From an uncultured Cellvibrionales bacterium (GTDB lineage: Bacteria; Pseudomonadota; Gammaproteobacteria; Pseudomonadales; Cellvibrionaceae): 37,337 bases of DNA. Of the stretch, positions 1-9,237 are shown piece by piece. The DNA is taken from assembly GCA_913020395.1 (NCBI GenBank), contig CAJWCA010000005.1:1-37337 (forward strand). Direction: 5' to 3'. A model generated the notes under the pieces. It had not been told where the DNA came from, made no database searches, and was given only the letters and a program-made list of their open reading frames with translations. A program made the position numbers and the translations under genes. The first letter of the stretch is position 1, and each line of letters begins with the position of its first letter.

Positions 1-183
1 TGGGGTTCGGCGGGTATTGAACCCGATAACTTTACAGATTCGGCGGTGTCACCTACAGGGCAAGACTATGCCGCCATGGCATTATCAAGCTGGCCCTATG
101 GTTCAGCAGGTGAATGGAACGACATTTCAGGTCAGAATGAACTGGCCTATGTGATTGAATTTAGTAGCGCCGAAATATTCTAA
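1..183 (+). CDS. C-terminal fragment of a C-type lectin-like domain protein (5' truncated by window)
   Basis: Frame 1 reads without a stop from base 1: [60 protein letters not shown]. The WND...AYVIEF ending is typical of bacterial C-type lectin domains. Confidence 0.6.
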   Translation, partial: WGSAGIEPDNFTDSAVSPTGQDYAAMALSSWPYGSAGEWNDISGQNELAYVIEFSSAEIF

Positions 184-199
184 AAAATGTGGAGTCTTT

Positions 200-535
200 A
201 TGTCTGACAAGTTTTTCTTCAAAGGCCGCCCGATGAACAAACCAAAACATGTAAATCTGGCGTATAGTACAAACCGTGAAATTAAACGGGGGACAGAGGA
301 ACACCCTCTTTCCCTGACCGTAACAACGGAAGAGCGCAAGGCGGAGCTTGAAGCAATTGCGGCTGAAAATGGACTGTACACAGATGTGACGGTGGATTCC
401 GAAGCAACTGAGAACACCGCAGAACTAGACTGCATCTTAAACAAGCCGGAAACGGTCAGTGTTGAGAAAACACCCAAACGAAATGATCCTTGCTCTTGCG
501 GGAGCGGGAAGAAATTCAAGAAGTGTTGCGGATAG
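200..535 (+). CDS. SEC-C metal-binding motif protein (SWIM/SEC-C, PBPRA1643-like)
   Basis: C-terminal [18 protein letters not shown] zinc-binding SEC-C motif. ATG at 200 is preceded by a GGAG-like RBS; the ORF-track start at 155 overlaps the upstream CDS. Confidence 0.8.
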   Translation: MSDKFFFKGRPMNKPKHVNLAYSTNREIKRGTEEHPLSLTVTTEERKAELEAIAAENGLYTDVTVDSEATENTAELDCILNKPETVSVEKTPKRNDPCSCGSGKKFKKCCG

Positions 536-569
536 TTGGCTTCATGCTGCAGTGTTACACTGCTAAAAT

Positions 570-596
570 TCAGGCTATTTATTGCCAATAGCCTGA
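570..596. terminator. Rho-independent terminator, possibly bidirectional
   Basis: TCAGGCTATT-tattgcc-AATAGCCTGA, perfect 10-bp stem, followed on + by GTTCTTTCTTCTTT. Lies between convergent genes. Confidence 0.7.
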
Positions 597-639
597 GTTC
601 TTTCTTCTTTATAAGATCTATTTAATACGCCATTTCCAC

Positions 640-873
640 CTAGCGGCTAAGAGCAAAACGCACAATAGGCATAATGCCGTAAGAAATAATAGGCACAATA
701 ATTCCAACGACAACCACCACGTTCAACCACTTAATAGCGGGCAGAAAAGGCTCGACAAAGTCCGGAATGAAATAGACCAGGGGCACCAATGCCAAGAACG
801 TGACCAAAGTATAAATGTGCTCACTGACTGCTTTATCCTGCCTGCTATTATCTTGTTTTATCTGACTATTCAT
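640..873 (-). CDS. Small two-TM membrane protein, hypothetical
   Basis: 77 aa with two hydrophobic segments; GGAGTG RBS just upstream of the ATG. Confidence 0.6.
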   Translation of the reverse strand: MNSQIKQDNSRQDKAVSEHIYTLVTFLALVPLVYFIPDFVEPFLPAIKWLNVVVVVGIIVPIISYGIMPIVRFALSR

Positions 874-919
874 ACTTCACTCCTGATATTTTGCATCCGT
901 AACTTTGGGCATTGACGAA

Positions 920-1624
920 TCAGGCTGATTGACTCACCACTAGCAAATGTAAATCTTTATCAGCGTTAATTTCCATATTCATACCCTGTATCAGATCACC
1001 TTCCAGGGCATCGTGGGAGAAAGTCTCTTTATTTTCGATCAACTGACTAATCTTCCCCTCGCCAGTAATGACATACACTAATTGTTCGCCCGAAAGCGCC
1101 AGTTGTTTGCCCGCTTTTAAGTGCACAATATCGATCAGCGTACGGCTATCAAAAGTGTCTGCCTGTGAAGCGCTCCCACCATAGATTCGTGTAACGCCCT
1201 CCAACTCGGGTCTATAAAATTTATACGACGCACGTTGACCTTTGACTTCCGGCAAGGCCCACACTTGCAACATTCTGTTTCCACTCGCATCAGGGTTGAT
1301 TTCATTGTGATCAAAACCTTCACCACCGGCCCGCTGCACCTGAACATCCCCCGCAACCAGGTCTTTACCATGCTCCATTGAACCTTCATGACTGACACGG
1401 CCCTCTACAATCACGGAAATCACATCTATCTCGCTATGGGGATGCATGCCAGACTCCCCTTTAGGTTTATATGTAGCGTCGGCAAGATAAACCATGTTGC
1501 CCAAACCCTCGAAGGTTTCGGGACGTTTGCGGGCGCCAAAGACACGGCTGGACGTTACTAAGCGATGCTCTTGAATCCCTGCAAATCCGCCTAAGGGCAG
1601 TGAATCTCTAGATAATACTTTCAT
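920..1624 (-). CDS. Pirin family protein (YhaK-like bicupin)
   Basis: MKVLSRDSLPLGGFAGIQEHRLVTSSRVFG... with GESGMHPHSEIDVISVIVEGRVSHEGSMEH, a pirin-type cupin motif. Confidence 0.85.
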   Translation of the reverse strand: MKVLSRDSLPLGGFAGIQEHRLVTSSRVFGARKRPETFEGLGNMVYLADATYKPKGESGMHPHSEIDVISVIVEGRVSHEGSMEHGKDLVAGDVQVQRAGGEGFDHNEINPDASGNRMLQVWALPEVKGQRASYKFYRPELEGVTRIYGGSASQADTFDSRTLIDIVHLKAGKQLALSGEQLVYVITGEGKISQLIENKETFSHDALEGDLIQGMNMEINADKDLHLLVVSQSA

Positions 1625-1747
1625 GGCAAGCTCCGTTTGTTTGACTCTTTATGTTGTTGATGGGGCTATCTTAGAGCAAGCTAATTGTTTGAAAAATACC
1701 CATATGCTATATTCATTTTTTCATTTTCAACAACAATGACTCTCGCT

Positions 1748-2656
1748 ATGCCTAAGACTCAAGACCTTAACGATATGATGTTGTTTATGGCGGTTATCGA
1801 CGCCGGAAGCTTCACCCTGGCGGCAGACCGTTTGAACATCCCCAAAGCCAACCTGAGTCGAAAGGTCTCCCGTCTAGAGCAACAACTGGGGGTTACGTTA
1901 TTAGAGCGCACAACACGATCACAACATATTACCGAAGCCGGCAGTCGTTACCTGGCTCACTGTCGCCGTATACATCAAGAAATTGATCTCGCAGAGGCCT
2001 CTATTGGCCAGATTCTCAATGAGCTTGAGGGCCAGCTTCGTGTTGGCGCATCGGTGGGTATGGGGCATGAAATTATCAAACCGGTGCTGGGTCAGTTTAT
2101 GCATCAACACCCGGCGATTAACTTGCAAATGAACCTCGTCAATCGACGGGTTGACCTCATAGAGGAAGGATTTGATTTAGTCATCCGCATCGGCAAGCTA
2201 GAAGATTCCCGGCTGATAGCCAGGCATTTAGGCAAAGTGAGCAGAAAACTATACGCAAGTCCGCAGTATGTAAAACAGCAAGGTGAAATAAAAACACTTA
2301 AACATCTTGAACAAGCGGACCACCTTTTGATGAGCACGATTCAGGGTAGTGGCCGAGTGTTAGTTGGATCTGGCACAAAACGCCACGAGTTCAAGGTAGA
2401 ACCAAGACTGTTAGTCGATGACTATCTAATCCTGAAACAAATGGCGATAGAAGGTTTAGGGGTGGCAACCATTCCTGACTATATGTGCCAGCGGGCGCTC
2501 GAGAGCGGTCAGTTGATACAGATATTACCCAAGTGGGGAATGCCCGACGTGGATGTTTACGCACTCTACCCCAGACACAGACTTAACATTCCTAAAGTAA
2601 ACGCCTTTTTACTTTTCATACAAGAGATCTTTCAACAACGTTTAAGCACTGGGTAA
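1748..2656 (+). CDS. LysR family transcriptional regulator
   Basis: N-terminal HTH DLNDMMLFMAVIDAGSFTLAADRLNIPKANLSRKVSRLEQQLGVTLLERTTR; divergent from pirin. Start could be 1736 or 1748; the 1685 start is TTG and less likely. Confidence 0.88.
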   Translation: MPKTQDLNDMMLFMAVIDAGSFTLAADRLNIPKANLSRKVSRLEQQLGVTLLERTTRSQHITEAGSRYLAHCRRIHQEIDLAEASIGQILNELEGQLRVGASVGMGHEIIKPVLGQFMHQHPAINLQMNLVNRRVDLIEEGFDLVIRIGKLEDSRLIARHLGKVSRKLYASPQYVKQQGEIKTLKHLEQADHLLMSTIQGSGRVLVGSGTKRHEFKVEPRLLVDDYLILKQMAIEGLGVATIPDYMCQRALESGQLIQILPKWGMPDVDVYALYPRHRLNIPKVNAFLLFIQEIFQQRLSTG

Positions 2657-2791
2657 AAAAGCGCTAGTAAATAAAAAACCACCTCTGACATATTTCTTTA
2701 ATATAAATCCGTTTAAATCACACTTCTCAATTTTTCGAATACCAGCTAATTTAAAAGCTGGCTGACTTATTATCAATGAGGAGAATCAGCC

Positions 2792-5131
2792 GTGAGCAAT
2801 AATCACAGCCCAATAAACTTTGAAATGAATTCCATCGCCAAGGCCTGCGCCATGGCTATCGCATTGCTTTCCACACCGGGCACATTCGCCCAGGAGAGCA
2901 CACAAATTGAAGAAATTATCGTTCAGGCAAAAGGGGCGACCTACGGCAATAGCCTGGTAAGCGATGCCATGCGCAAGCAACAATCGAGCATCACCAGCAT
3001 TAACTCCCTGATTGATAATCTTCCGGGCGTTACAGTCAATGAAGGCGACACCTACGGCTTTGACGATTGGTCAACCGCTATCACCATTCGTGGTTTCTCA
3101 ACAAATTTGCAGGAACAACAGATTGGCACCACGATTGATGGCCTGCCAAATGGTGGTTCTAACTATGGCGGAGGTTCAAAAGCCAACCGCTTCATCGACC
3201 CGGCCAACATGGGTGGCATAGAGGTGACTCAAGGCACGTCTGACATTGCCTCTCGCTCACACGAGGCTTTGGGAGGCACAATCAACTACCTGACCGCTCA
3301 GCCTTCAGAGGCACAGGGTGTAGTAGCCGAGCTCTCCGTTGGTGAGTTTGACGCACACAGATATTCTGTGCGTTATGACACGGGTACATTTGCTAACAAT
3401 ACCCAGGCCTGGCTGTCTTACTCCCGTCAGGAGGCCAGCGACTGGGTAACAGAAACCGCTGAAAATGAACGAGACCACTTTGCTGCAAAAATTGTCACCG
3501 GGTTGGAGAAGGCAAAATTCACCGCATATCTCTCTTACGATGATACCCATGAAGACAACTATCAACGTGTGTATAGTGCGGCTCAATTCAATGCAAACTC
3601 AGAATCAGACGGTCTGAATGCCACCTGGTCAGGTGTGCCAAATGATGATCAGAATTTTCGTCAAGCCTGGTCAACACTCCGGGAAAACTTATTTAGTTAT
3701 GTGAAAGCAGACTTCAATTTCAGCGACGAACTATCACTGGAAAGCGCATTGTATTATCACAACAACCAAGGCCGGGGAGATTGGGCGCCCCCTTATTTGG
3801 TGGACGTATCTGCCGACAACTCTGAAGTCACTGGAGGGGCCACAGTCAACGGCAACAGCCAGTTCACCGGTACCGGCGCTACGTTTACCTATGTTGATTC
3901 TGCAGGCAACCCACTAAGCTCCTCCGTTGCAGGTTGTGATGTTTTTGATCGTAACCCCTCGTGCTTTTCCAGCGACGCCATTGCAGTACAATCCTACCGC
4001 CACACACATTACGAAAAAGATCGCACAGGTGTCACACTCGACTTCACCCTGCGAACAGATCTGTTTACTTATGAAAACGAGTTGCGCGGTGGCTTGTGGT
4101 ACGAAGATTCAACCCGGGATGAATCCCGTGACTGGCACAAAATTTCAGACGCCAGTGTTGGTCCGGCATTTGATGCCTCCCCTTATTATGTTCAATACAG
4201 CTATAGCTTCCCCCAGGAAACCAGCAAATGGTATCTGCAAAATAGCCTGACACTGGAGGCACTGACATTGAGCTTTGGGGTAAAACAGTTCTTTGTAGAT
4301 GTTCAACGTGATGACGTGTTTGGTGACTCCTCGTCCATTCAGGCGAATTCAGATTCTGACGTATTGTTTTCTGGAGGATTGGTATGGGAGACAAACATTG
4401 AGGGCCTGGAAGCCTTTTTCGGTTATGCAGAAAACTTTAAAGCGATTGGCGACGTTTTATTGGAAGACACCGAAATAGATTTGAGCACCATTGAGCCTGA
4501 AACCTCAACCAATATGGACATCGGCCTGCGGTATATCAACGACAGGTTTCAGGCCTCTGCCACCTATTACCAGAGTGACTTCGACAATCGATTGATCTTT
4601 GTGAGTGTCGCTTCACCTGCGGGGATTGACTATCTGGGCAGCGGTACAGGTTTCTATGAAAACAGCGGCGGCATCGAATCCAGCGGACTGGAGCTTTCTT
4701 TGGACTATAACTTAAACGAGCAGCTGAGCTTCTACAGCGCACTCACCGTCAATGAAGCAAGCTATTTGGGCACAGGCAATGCCGCCCTGGACAATCAGGC
4801 TGGAATCACACCCGGCTTGGACGTATTGGGCATCCCCGATAAGCAGTTGGTGCTCGGTCTGGAGTGGGAAAGTGAAAGAATATCTACCGGAATCTCAGCC
4901 AAGTACACAGGTGATCGTTATGCCAACGCCACAAACACCTGGAAAGTGGATGCCTACACGGTTGTTGATGCCTACGTCGGCACGACTATTGATGGCATAG
5001 GCAACGGCGTTACTCTAAACTTAGTGGCCAACAACCTGTTTGACGAAGACTACCTCGGCACAATTGTTAACAATGGCGCCTGGATTGGCGCGCCACGCAC
5101 TGTCTCAATGTCTGCAACAATAGATTTCTGA
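2792..5131 (+). CDS. TonB-dependent receptor
   Basis: Signal peptide, TonB-box-like IEEIIVQAK, plug domain (LPGVTVNEG...ITIRGFS...GGIEVTQGTSDIASRSHEALGGTINY), C-terminal NLFDEDYLGT...GAPRTVSMSATIDF. GTG start preceded by GAGGAG. Confidence 0.9.
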   Translation: MSNNHSPINFEMNSIAKACAMAIALLSTPGTFAQESTQIEEIIVQAKGATYGNSLVSDAMRKQQSSITSINSLIDNLPGVTVNEGDTYGFDDWSTAITIRGFSTNLQEQQIGTTIDGLPNGGSNYGGGSKANRFIDPANMGGIEVTQGTSDIASRSHEALGGTINYLTAQPSEAQGVVAELSVGEFDAHRYSVRYDTGTFANNTQAWLSYSRQEASDWVTETAENERDHFAAKIVTGLEKAKFTAYLSYDDTHEDNYQRVYSAAQFNANSESDGLNATWSGVPNDDQNFRQAWSTLRENLFSYVKADFNFSDELSLESALYYHNNQGRGDWAPPYLVDVSADNSEVTGGATVNGNSQFTGTGATFTYVDSAGNPLSSSVAGCDVFDRNPSCFSSDAIAVQSYRHTHYEKDRTGVTLDFTLRTDLFTYENELRGGLWYEDSTRDESRDWHKISDASVGPAFDASPYYVQYSYSFPQETSKWYLQNSLTLEALTLSFGVKQFFVDVQRDDVFGDSSSIQANSDSDVLFSGGLVWETNIEGLEAFFGYAENFKAIGDVLLEDTEIDLSTIEPETSTNMDIGLRYINDRFQASATYYQSDFDNRLIFVSVASPAGIDYLGSGTGFYENSGGIESSGLELSLDYNLNEQLSFYSALTVNEASYLGTGNAALDNQAGITPGLDVLGIPDKQLVLGLEWESERISTGISAKYTGDRYANATNTWKVDAYTVVDAYVGTTIDGIGNGVTLNLVANNLFDEDYLGTIVNNGAWIGAPRTVSMSATIDF

Positions 5132-5162
5132 GGCGATAAGGGAAGCCCTTAGCAGATGCGGG

Positions 5163-5192
5163 CGAGCACGACGGGATAACCTGTCTTGCTCG
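5163..5192 (+). terminator. Possible terminator hairpin of the TonB receptor gene
   Basis: CGAGCACGAC-n10-GTCTTGCTCG (one mismatch) about 30 bp after the stop; weak U-tract. Confidence 0.4.
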
Positions 5193-5289
5193 TCCTCAAA
5201 ACCCCTTTTACTCAGGTGTGGCCGCGACCTCTAACAATGCCCTTTTGGGGCCGAACAGGCTGAATAAGACGTTTAGGTACACCACAGTA

Positions 5290-5670
5290 ATGAGCAAGCC
5301 TCAAAGTAAAACCCAAAAGAAAATAGACAACCATGTCCGCCAGGCTCTGACTTCGGCCTGTGAGCAGTTTCTGGAAGACATACCCGGCTTTCAGTGGCTC
5401 ACCCATCAAGCCAACTACACCAATTTTCCAGCCAGTCTACTGGTGACCTGTGTCTTCGATTCAAGGGATAACCAACAATCTGCCGATATCGATGTGATTG
5501 TCAGGCTCATTCAATCCAAGCTGTTAAAAATTGGCGTGAAGTTCAAATCACCCAGGCAACAAATCATCTTTGATTGCGAAGAATCCTGCTCAACAGAAGA
5601 CGATGGCGACTGGAATCGCCGACTAGGCCGTCGCGACAAACGCAGTGTCGCCAGCAACAGACCCCTCTAA
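5290..5670 (+). CDS. Conserved hypothetical protein
   Basis: MSKPQSKTQKKIDNHVRQALTSACEQFLEDIPGFQWLTHQANYTNFPASLLVTCVFDS... soluble, single coherent ORF. The ATG at 5290 is preferred over the 5218 start. Confidence 0.65.
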   Translation: MSKPQSKTQKKIDNHVRQALTSACEQFLEDIPGFQWLTHQANYTNFPASLLVTCVFDSRDNQQSADIDVIVRLIQSKLLKIGVKFKSPRQQIIFDCEESCSTEDDGDWNRRLGRRDKRSVASNRPL

Positions 5671-5764
5671 AACAGGGGCTGTCGGGCTATTGTCGGGGTG
5701 AAGTCGTGGCCGACAACGGTGAATCACCGGCAATATCCGCTCCACAAAGCACCGAGGAATAAAC

Positions 5765-6178
5765 ATGATCGTAAGAAAGTTAAGAACCAAACGCAGCTGG
5801 TCCCAGGAGCAACTGGCCGACTTTAGTGGCTTGAATGTGAGAACCATTCAACGGGTCGAAAAGGGCCAAAAGGCCAGTTTGGAAACTCTTAAATGCCTTG
5901 CCTCGGTCTTTGAAGTTGATATAGATACTTTAACGGAGGAAATTACGGTGATTAATAAAGAAGCAGATGCATGGAAGGACCTACCCTGGTTATTCAGGGC
6001 TAATATGCTGGGCGTGAATTCAAGAAAAACGCTTATCAGGATTGAGGTGGTTTTGTTTGTCTTTGCAATTGTGATGTGGTTTGTCAGGCCCGATACAATC
6101 GGCACGCCCGTGATGTTTTTGTCGGCCTATGCCACCAGCTTGCTGACCCGCTATGGGGATAACAAGCAGGTCTGGTGA
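5765..6178 (+). CDS. XRE-family HTH protein with C-terminal 2-TM domain
   Basis: KLRTKRSWSQEQLADFSGLNVRTIQRVEKGQKASLETLKCLASVFEVD is a Cro/CI-type HTH; two hydrophobic helices follow. RBS GAGGAA. Confidence 0.8.
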   Translation: MIVRKLRTKRSWSQEQLADFSGLNVRTIQRVEKGQKASLETLKCLASVFEVDIDTLTEEITVINKEADAWKDLPWLFRANMLGVNSRKTLIRIEVVLFVFAIVMWFVRPDTIGTPVMFLSAYATSLLTRYGDNKQVW

Positions 6179-6225
6179 ATAGGTTTTATACCCAAAGGCA
6201 AGCAACTAAGGGCCCGGTAAAGTCA

Positions 6226-7809
6226 TTATCTCTCGGAGCCCTTTTCCTCCTTTTTTGCATTCTCCTCCGCGTCCTCTTCGGCTTTCGTTGCATCCAAATG
6301 GTGCTGCTGATCACCATAATAGTTGTCACCTGCGTGTTCCGAAGCCAAGGGGCTCAGGTAGTGTTCAGCCGTCTTGCCCTCTTTGTTCATTGCCAGCCCC
6401 GTAAGGCAGGCCTTCACGATAAAGGCACTGTTCAACACCGTTTTATAAGTGGGATCAAGGGCCGGATGAAGCTCCACAAGGTCGAAACTGACAACATTGG
6501 ACTCTGCACAGAGGCGCCTCACGATGGTAATGGCTTCCCGCATATTCAGCCCACCGGGAACCGGAGTGCCTGTGGCCGTTGCAAAGGCGGGATCAAGCAC
6601 ATCGATATCAAAGGAGATATGAATTTTCCGACCCTCTTCGCTAGCCTCCTCCACCACTCGATCAAGCACTGCATGCCACCCACGTTTTTCAACTTCCGCC
6701 ATGGTGTGATAACGCATGCCTTGCTCACGCATCCATTTAAACCCGGACTTGCCCGGCCCACTTGAGCGAAGGCCGACCTGAATATAATCAGCCGCTCGCA
6801 CATGCCCTTCATTAATTAAGCGGTAAACCGGTACACCATGACCAATAAGGTGCGCGCCACCCCACCAGGCGTCGTAATGGGAATCGAAATGAATAACCGA
6901 CACTTTCTCCTTGCCATAAACATCGGCCAGTGCTGCCACGTTGGGGTACTCCAGTGAATGATCCCCTCCGATTATGACCGGAACTGCCCCAGTTTGGGCA
7001 ATTTCACGCACCTTTTCACGAACATGACTCATGGAGCGTTCGGTGCTGTTGTTGTCGATTGCAACATCGCCGTAATCAACAATCGTTAATACTTTTGATG
7101 CTGCAATTTGAACATATTGATCATGACTTCCTATCGGCCACCCCTGCAGTCGCATGGCCGTTGTGGCTTCAGCACCGGAGTCTCGCCAACCCGACCCCAT
7201 GTTTAAAGGGGCACCGAGTATCGCCACGTCCACTTCCCCTGCAATAAGGTCTTCCTTACTCAATGCCAGAGGCAAACCTCCAAAAGTCGGAGGACCGCCT
7301 TCGCCATCGTAGCGGCCTAGCGCTATTGGCCCATTTTCTCGCTTGGGGTCCATCGACTTGGGGCGCTCTGCACGCCACGCATTAAACTCGGGTGAGCCCG
7401 TGTTAAACGGGATATTGGGTGCATCTCTACCTTCTTTATAACGAAAATGTGACACCGCGTGTTGTATCGCATTCACCCATACTTTTACATCCTCAATCGA
7501 ACGTTCTTCAAGCGCTTCAATAGTATCTTCAAGTGATCCGGCGAACCTCCTTGCATCACCACTTAAAAACTCTATTTCTTCAGGGCTCAGCAGCTCAAGC
7601 TTTGGCGCAATGCTTTCGGGCAACTCGATGGATTCGGCCTTTTTTTTCCGAGGATCTTCAACTTCGAATGGATAGGGCTGGTCTCCCACTACGTGCTCAG
7701 GCGTGGCAGGCAACTCGTCAGCAAGTAACTCGTCAGCAAGCAACAAAGGACTGCCCAGAGAAATGGCCAGCACCAAAACCAATTGCGCCTTATAATTCAG
7801 GTGAGTCAT
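6226..7809 (-). CDS. Exported arginase/agmatinase superfamily ureohydrolase (active-site motifs intact)
   Basis: Signal peptide MTHLNYKAQLVLVLAISLGSPLLLADE; motifs VIIGGDHSLEYP, HFDSHYDAWWG, HISFDIDVLDPAFATATGTPVPGG, VELHP. Confidence 0.88.
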   Translation of the reverse strand: MTHLNYKAQLVLVLAISLGSPLLLADELLADELPATPEHVVGDQPYPFEVEDPRKKKAESIELPESIAPKLELLSPEEIEFLSGDARRFAGSLEDTIEALEERSIEDVKVWVNAIQHAVSHFRYKEGRDAPNIPFNTGSPEFNAWRAERPKSMDPKRENGPIALGRYDGEGGPPTFGGLPLALSKEDLIAGEVDVAILGAPLNMGSGWRDSGAEATTAMRLQGWPIGSHDQYVQIAASKVLTIVDYGDVAIDNNSTERSMSHVREKVREIAQTGAVPVIIGGDHSLEYPNVAALADVYGKEKVSVIHFDSHYDAWWGGAHLIGHGVPVYRLINEGHVRAADYIQVGLRSSGPGKSGFKWMREQGMRYHTMAEVEKRGWHAVLDRVVEEASEEGRKIHISFDIDVLDPAFATATGTPVPGGLNMREAITIVRRLCAESNVVSFDLVELHPALDPTYKTVLNSAFIVKACLTGLAMNKEGKTAEHYLSPLASEHAGDNYYGDQQHHLDATKAEEDAEENAKKEEKGSER

Positions 7810-7818
7810 TCCGTGCTC

Positions 7819-9237
7819 CTAGCGTTGGCCGTGATCAAGTGACAATGGATGAACGTAGTTGGGTTTGTGACCCGCTTTTCGCACTGCGATCCCAACAAGA
7901 CAAGCATTCAACACCGCGTTTGCATGTGTTACTGAAAGTCTGGAGTAGTCCAGCATGGGAGCGAGGTCTGTAATCTCAAAACCAACAATCTCTTTAGCGG
8001 CACAAACATAACGTACCGTTTGGGTGACCTGCTCAATCCCGAGCCCCATTGCTTGCAGTCGTCCGGCCGCGATCATTTCAGCAGGAGCCAGAGCACTCAC
8101 ATCGATGGAAACAAAAAACGCCTCAGGTCCCCGGTCAACTTCTTTGCGAACGCGCTTTAGCACTTTGCTGAAACCTCTCCGCTGAATCTCGGCCATCGTG
8201 TGATAGAAAACACCTTTGTCTTGCAGCCACTGCAAAGTCTCTACATCGACATCAGGTCCCCTTAAACCGACCTGAATAGTATCCCCACCATTCACAATAC
8301 CCTCTTCAAGCAACAAATACATTGCCTGCCTGTCTGAAACGGTGTGATCTTCAAATCGCTCTGCGTCTGGATGAGCACTGAAATGCAATAGACCAAATGA
8401 ACCCGCTCCATGCATTTTGGCAACACCTTTAACCCCGGGATAAAGCATTGAGGTATCCCCTCCCACGATCATCGGAATGGCACCTGTGCCCGCTGTTTCC
8501 GCAATCATTTCTACAACGTGATCCACTGTTCTTTCGATGCTGATCCAATCAAAATAAATATCGCCGTAATCCACCACTGACAATATCTCGAAAGGTTTAA
8601 TGAGTGACTGTATGTCCGGAGTGGCAATGGTATTCAGCGCACGCATTTGATTCGGCGCCCGCCCAGCATCCCGTCGGCCGCTACTCATGTTGTTGGGCAC
8701 ACCAACAATGGCAACGTCAACATTGCCGGCGATCAAATCCTCTGGCCAAATAGCCACCTTAGCACCACCAAAAGTGGGCACACCAGATTTTGGGTGCAGA
8801 TAGCGATGCACGCTGAAAGGGCCAGCTTCACGTTTATCATCACGCAGCGCAGGAGGTGTGCGTAAAGCCCATACAAAATTTTTGGTTTTTAAGTTCAGTG
8901 GTGCGGCACCCATGTCGCGCTCGGGCGAATAGCTCATTTGCCGGGCTATGCCCATCAAGTCATTTATCAGCTTCTCCAAACTTTCCGGACTGCGGCTTGC
9001 GAGTTCATGTTCGAGTTGTCGTTCCGGTATGAACTTGACAGCATCACCCGAGGTGATAAAAGAGCGCTGCTCATGACTTAAAGCATTAAGCTTGTCGGCA
9101 AAAGGTTTCGGCACTACCCATTCGCCTCGCGCAATCGAGGCGGGAAGAAGGAGAAATACTAACAAAGATAAAGCCAGGCTCAGAATATAGCTCGAACTAC
9201 CCACTGGCTTTGCTGGAGATACCGTAATTCTTTTCAA
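7819..9237 (-). CDS. Exported arginase/agmatinase-like paralog with degenerate metal/catalytic motifs (predicted pseudoenzyme)
   Basis: Hydrophobic N-terminal signal; colinear with the downstream paralog; motifs changed to GGDTS, HFSAHPD, SIDVSALAPAE, ITDLAP. Confidence 0.82.
   Translation of the reverse strand: MKRITVSPAKPVGSSSYILSLALSLLVFLLLPASIARGEWVVPKPFADKLNALSHEQRSFITSGDAVKFIPERQLEHELASRSPESLEKLINDLMGIARQMSYSPERDMGAAPLNLKTKNFVWALRTPPALRDDKREAGPFSVHRYLHPKSGVPTFGGAKVAIWPEDLIAGNVDVAIVGVPNNMSSGRRDAGRAPNQMRALNTIATPDIQSLIKPFEILSVVDYGDIYFDWISIERTVDHVVEMIAETAGTGAIPMIVGGDTSMLYPGVKGVAKMHGAGSFGLLHFSAHPDAERFEDHTVSDRQAMYLLLEEGIVNGGDTIQVGLRGPDVDVETLQWLQDKGVFYHTMAEIQRRGFSKVLKRVRKEVDRGPEAFFVSIDVSALAPAEMIAAGRLQAMGLGIEQVTQTVRYVCAAKEIVGFEITDLAPMLDYSRLSVTHANAVLNACLVGIAVRKAGHKPNYVHPLSLDHGQR

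Noticed and set aside
127-588. 153-aa minus-strand ORF opposite the SEC-C gene
   Set aside because: Antisense to a recognisable SEC-C CDS and the lectin-like C-terminus; no family signature or RBS.
6175-6765. 196-aa plus-strand ORF
   Set aside because: Antisense to the 3' end of the intact ureohydrolase gene; composition is a shadow of that coding strand.
7819-9237. Calling the upstream ureohydrolase-like gene a pseudogene
   Set aside because: ORF is full length with intact signal peptide and conserved fold motifs; substitutions are focused at active-site positions, which fits a pseudoenzyme better than decay.
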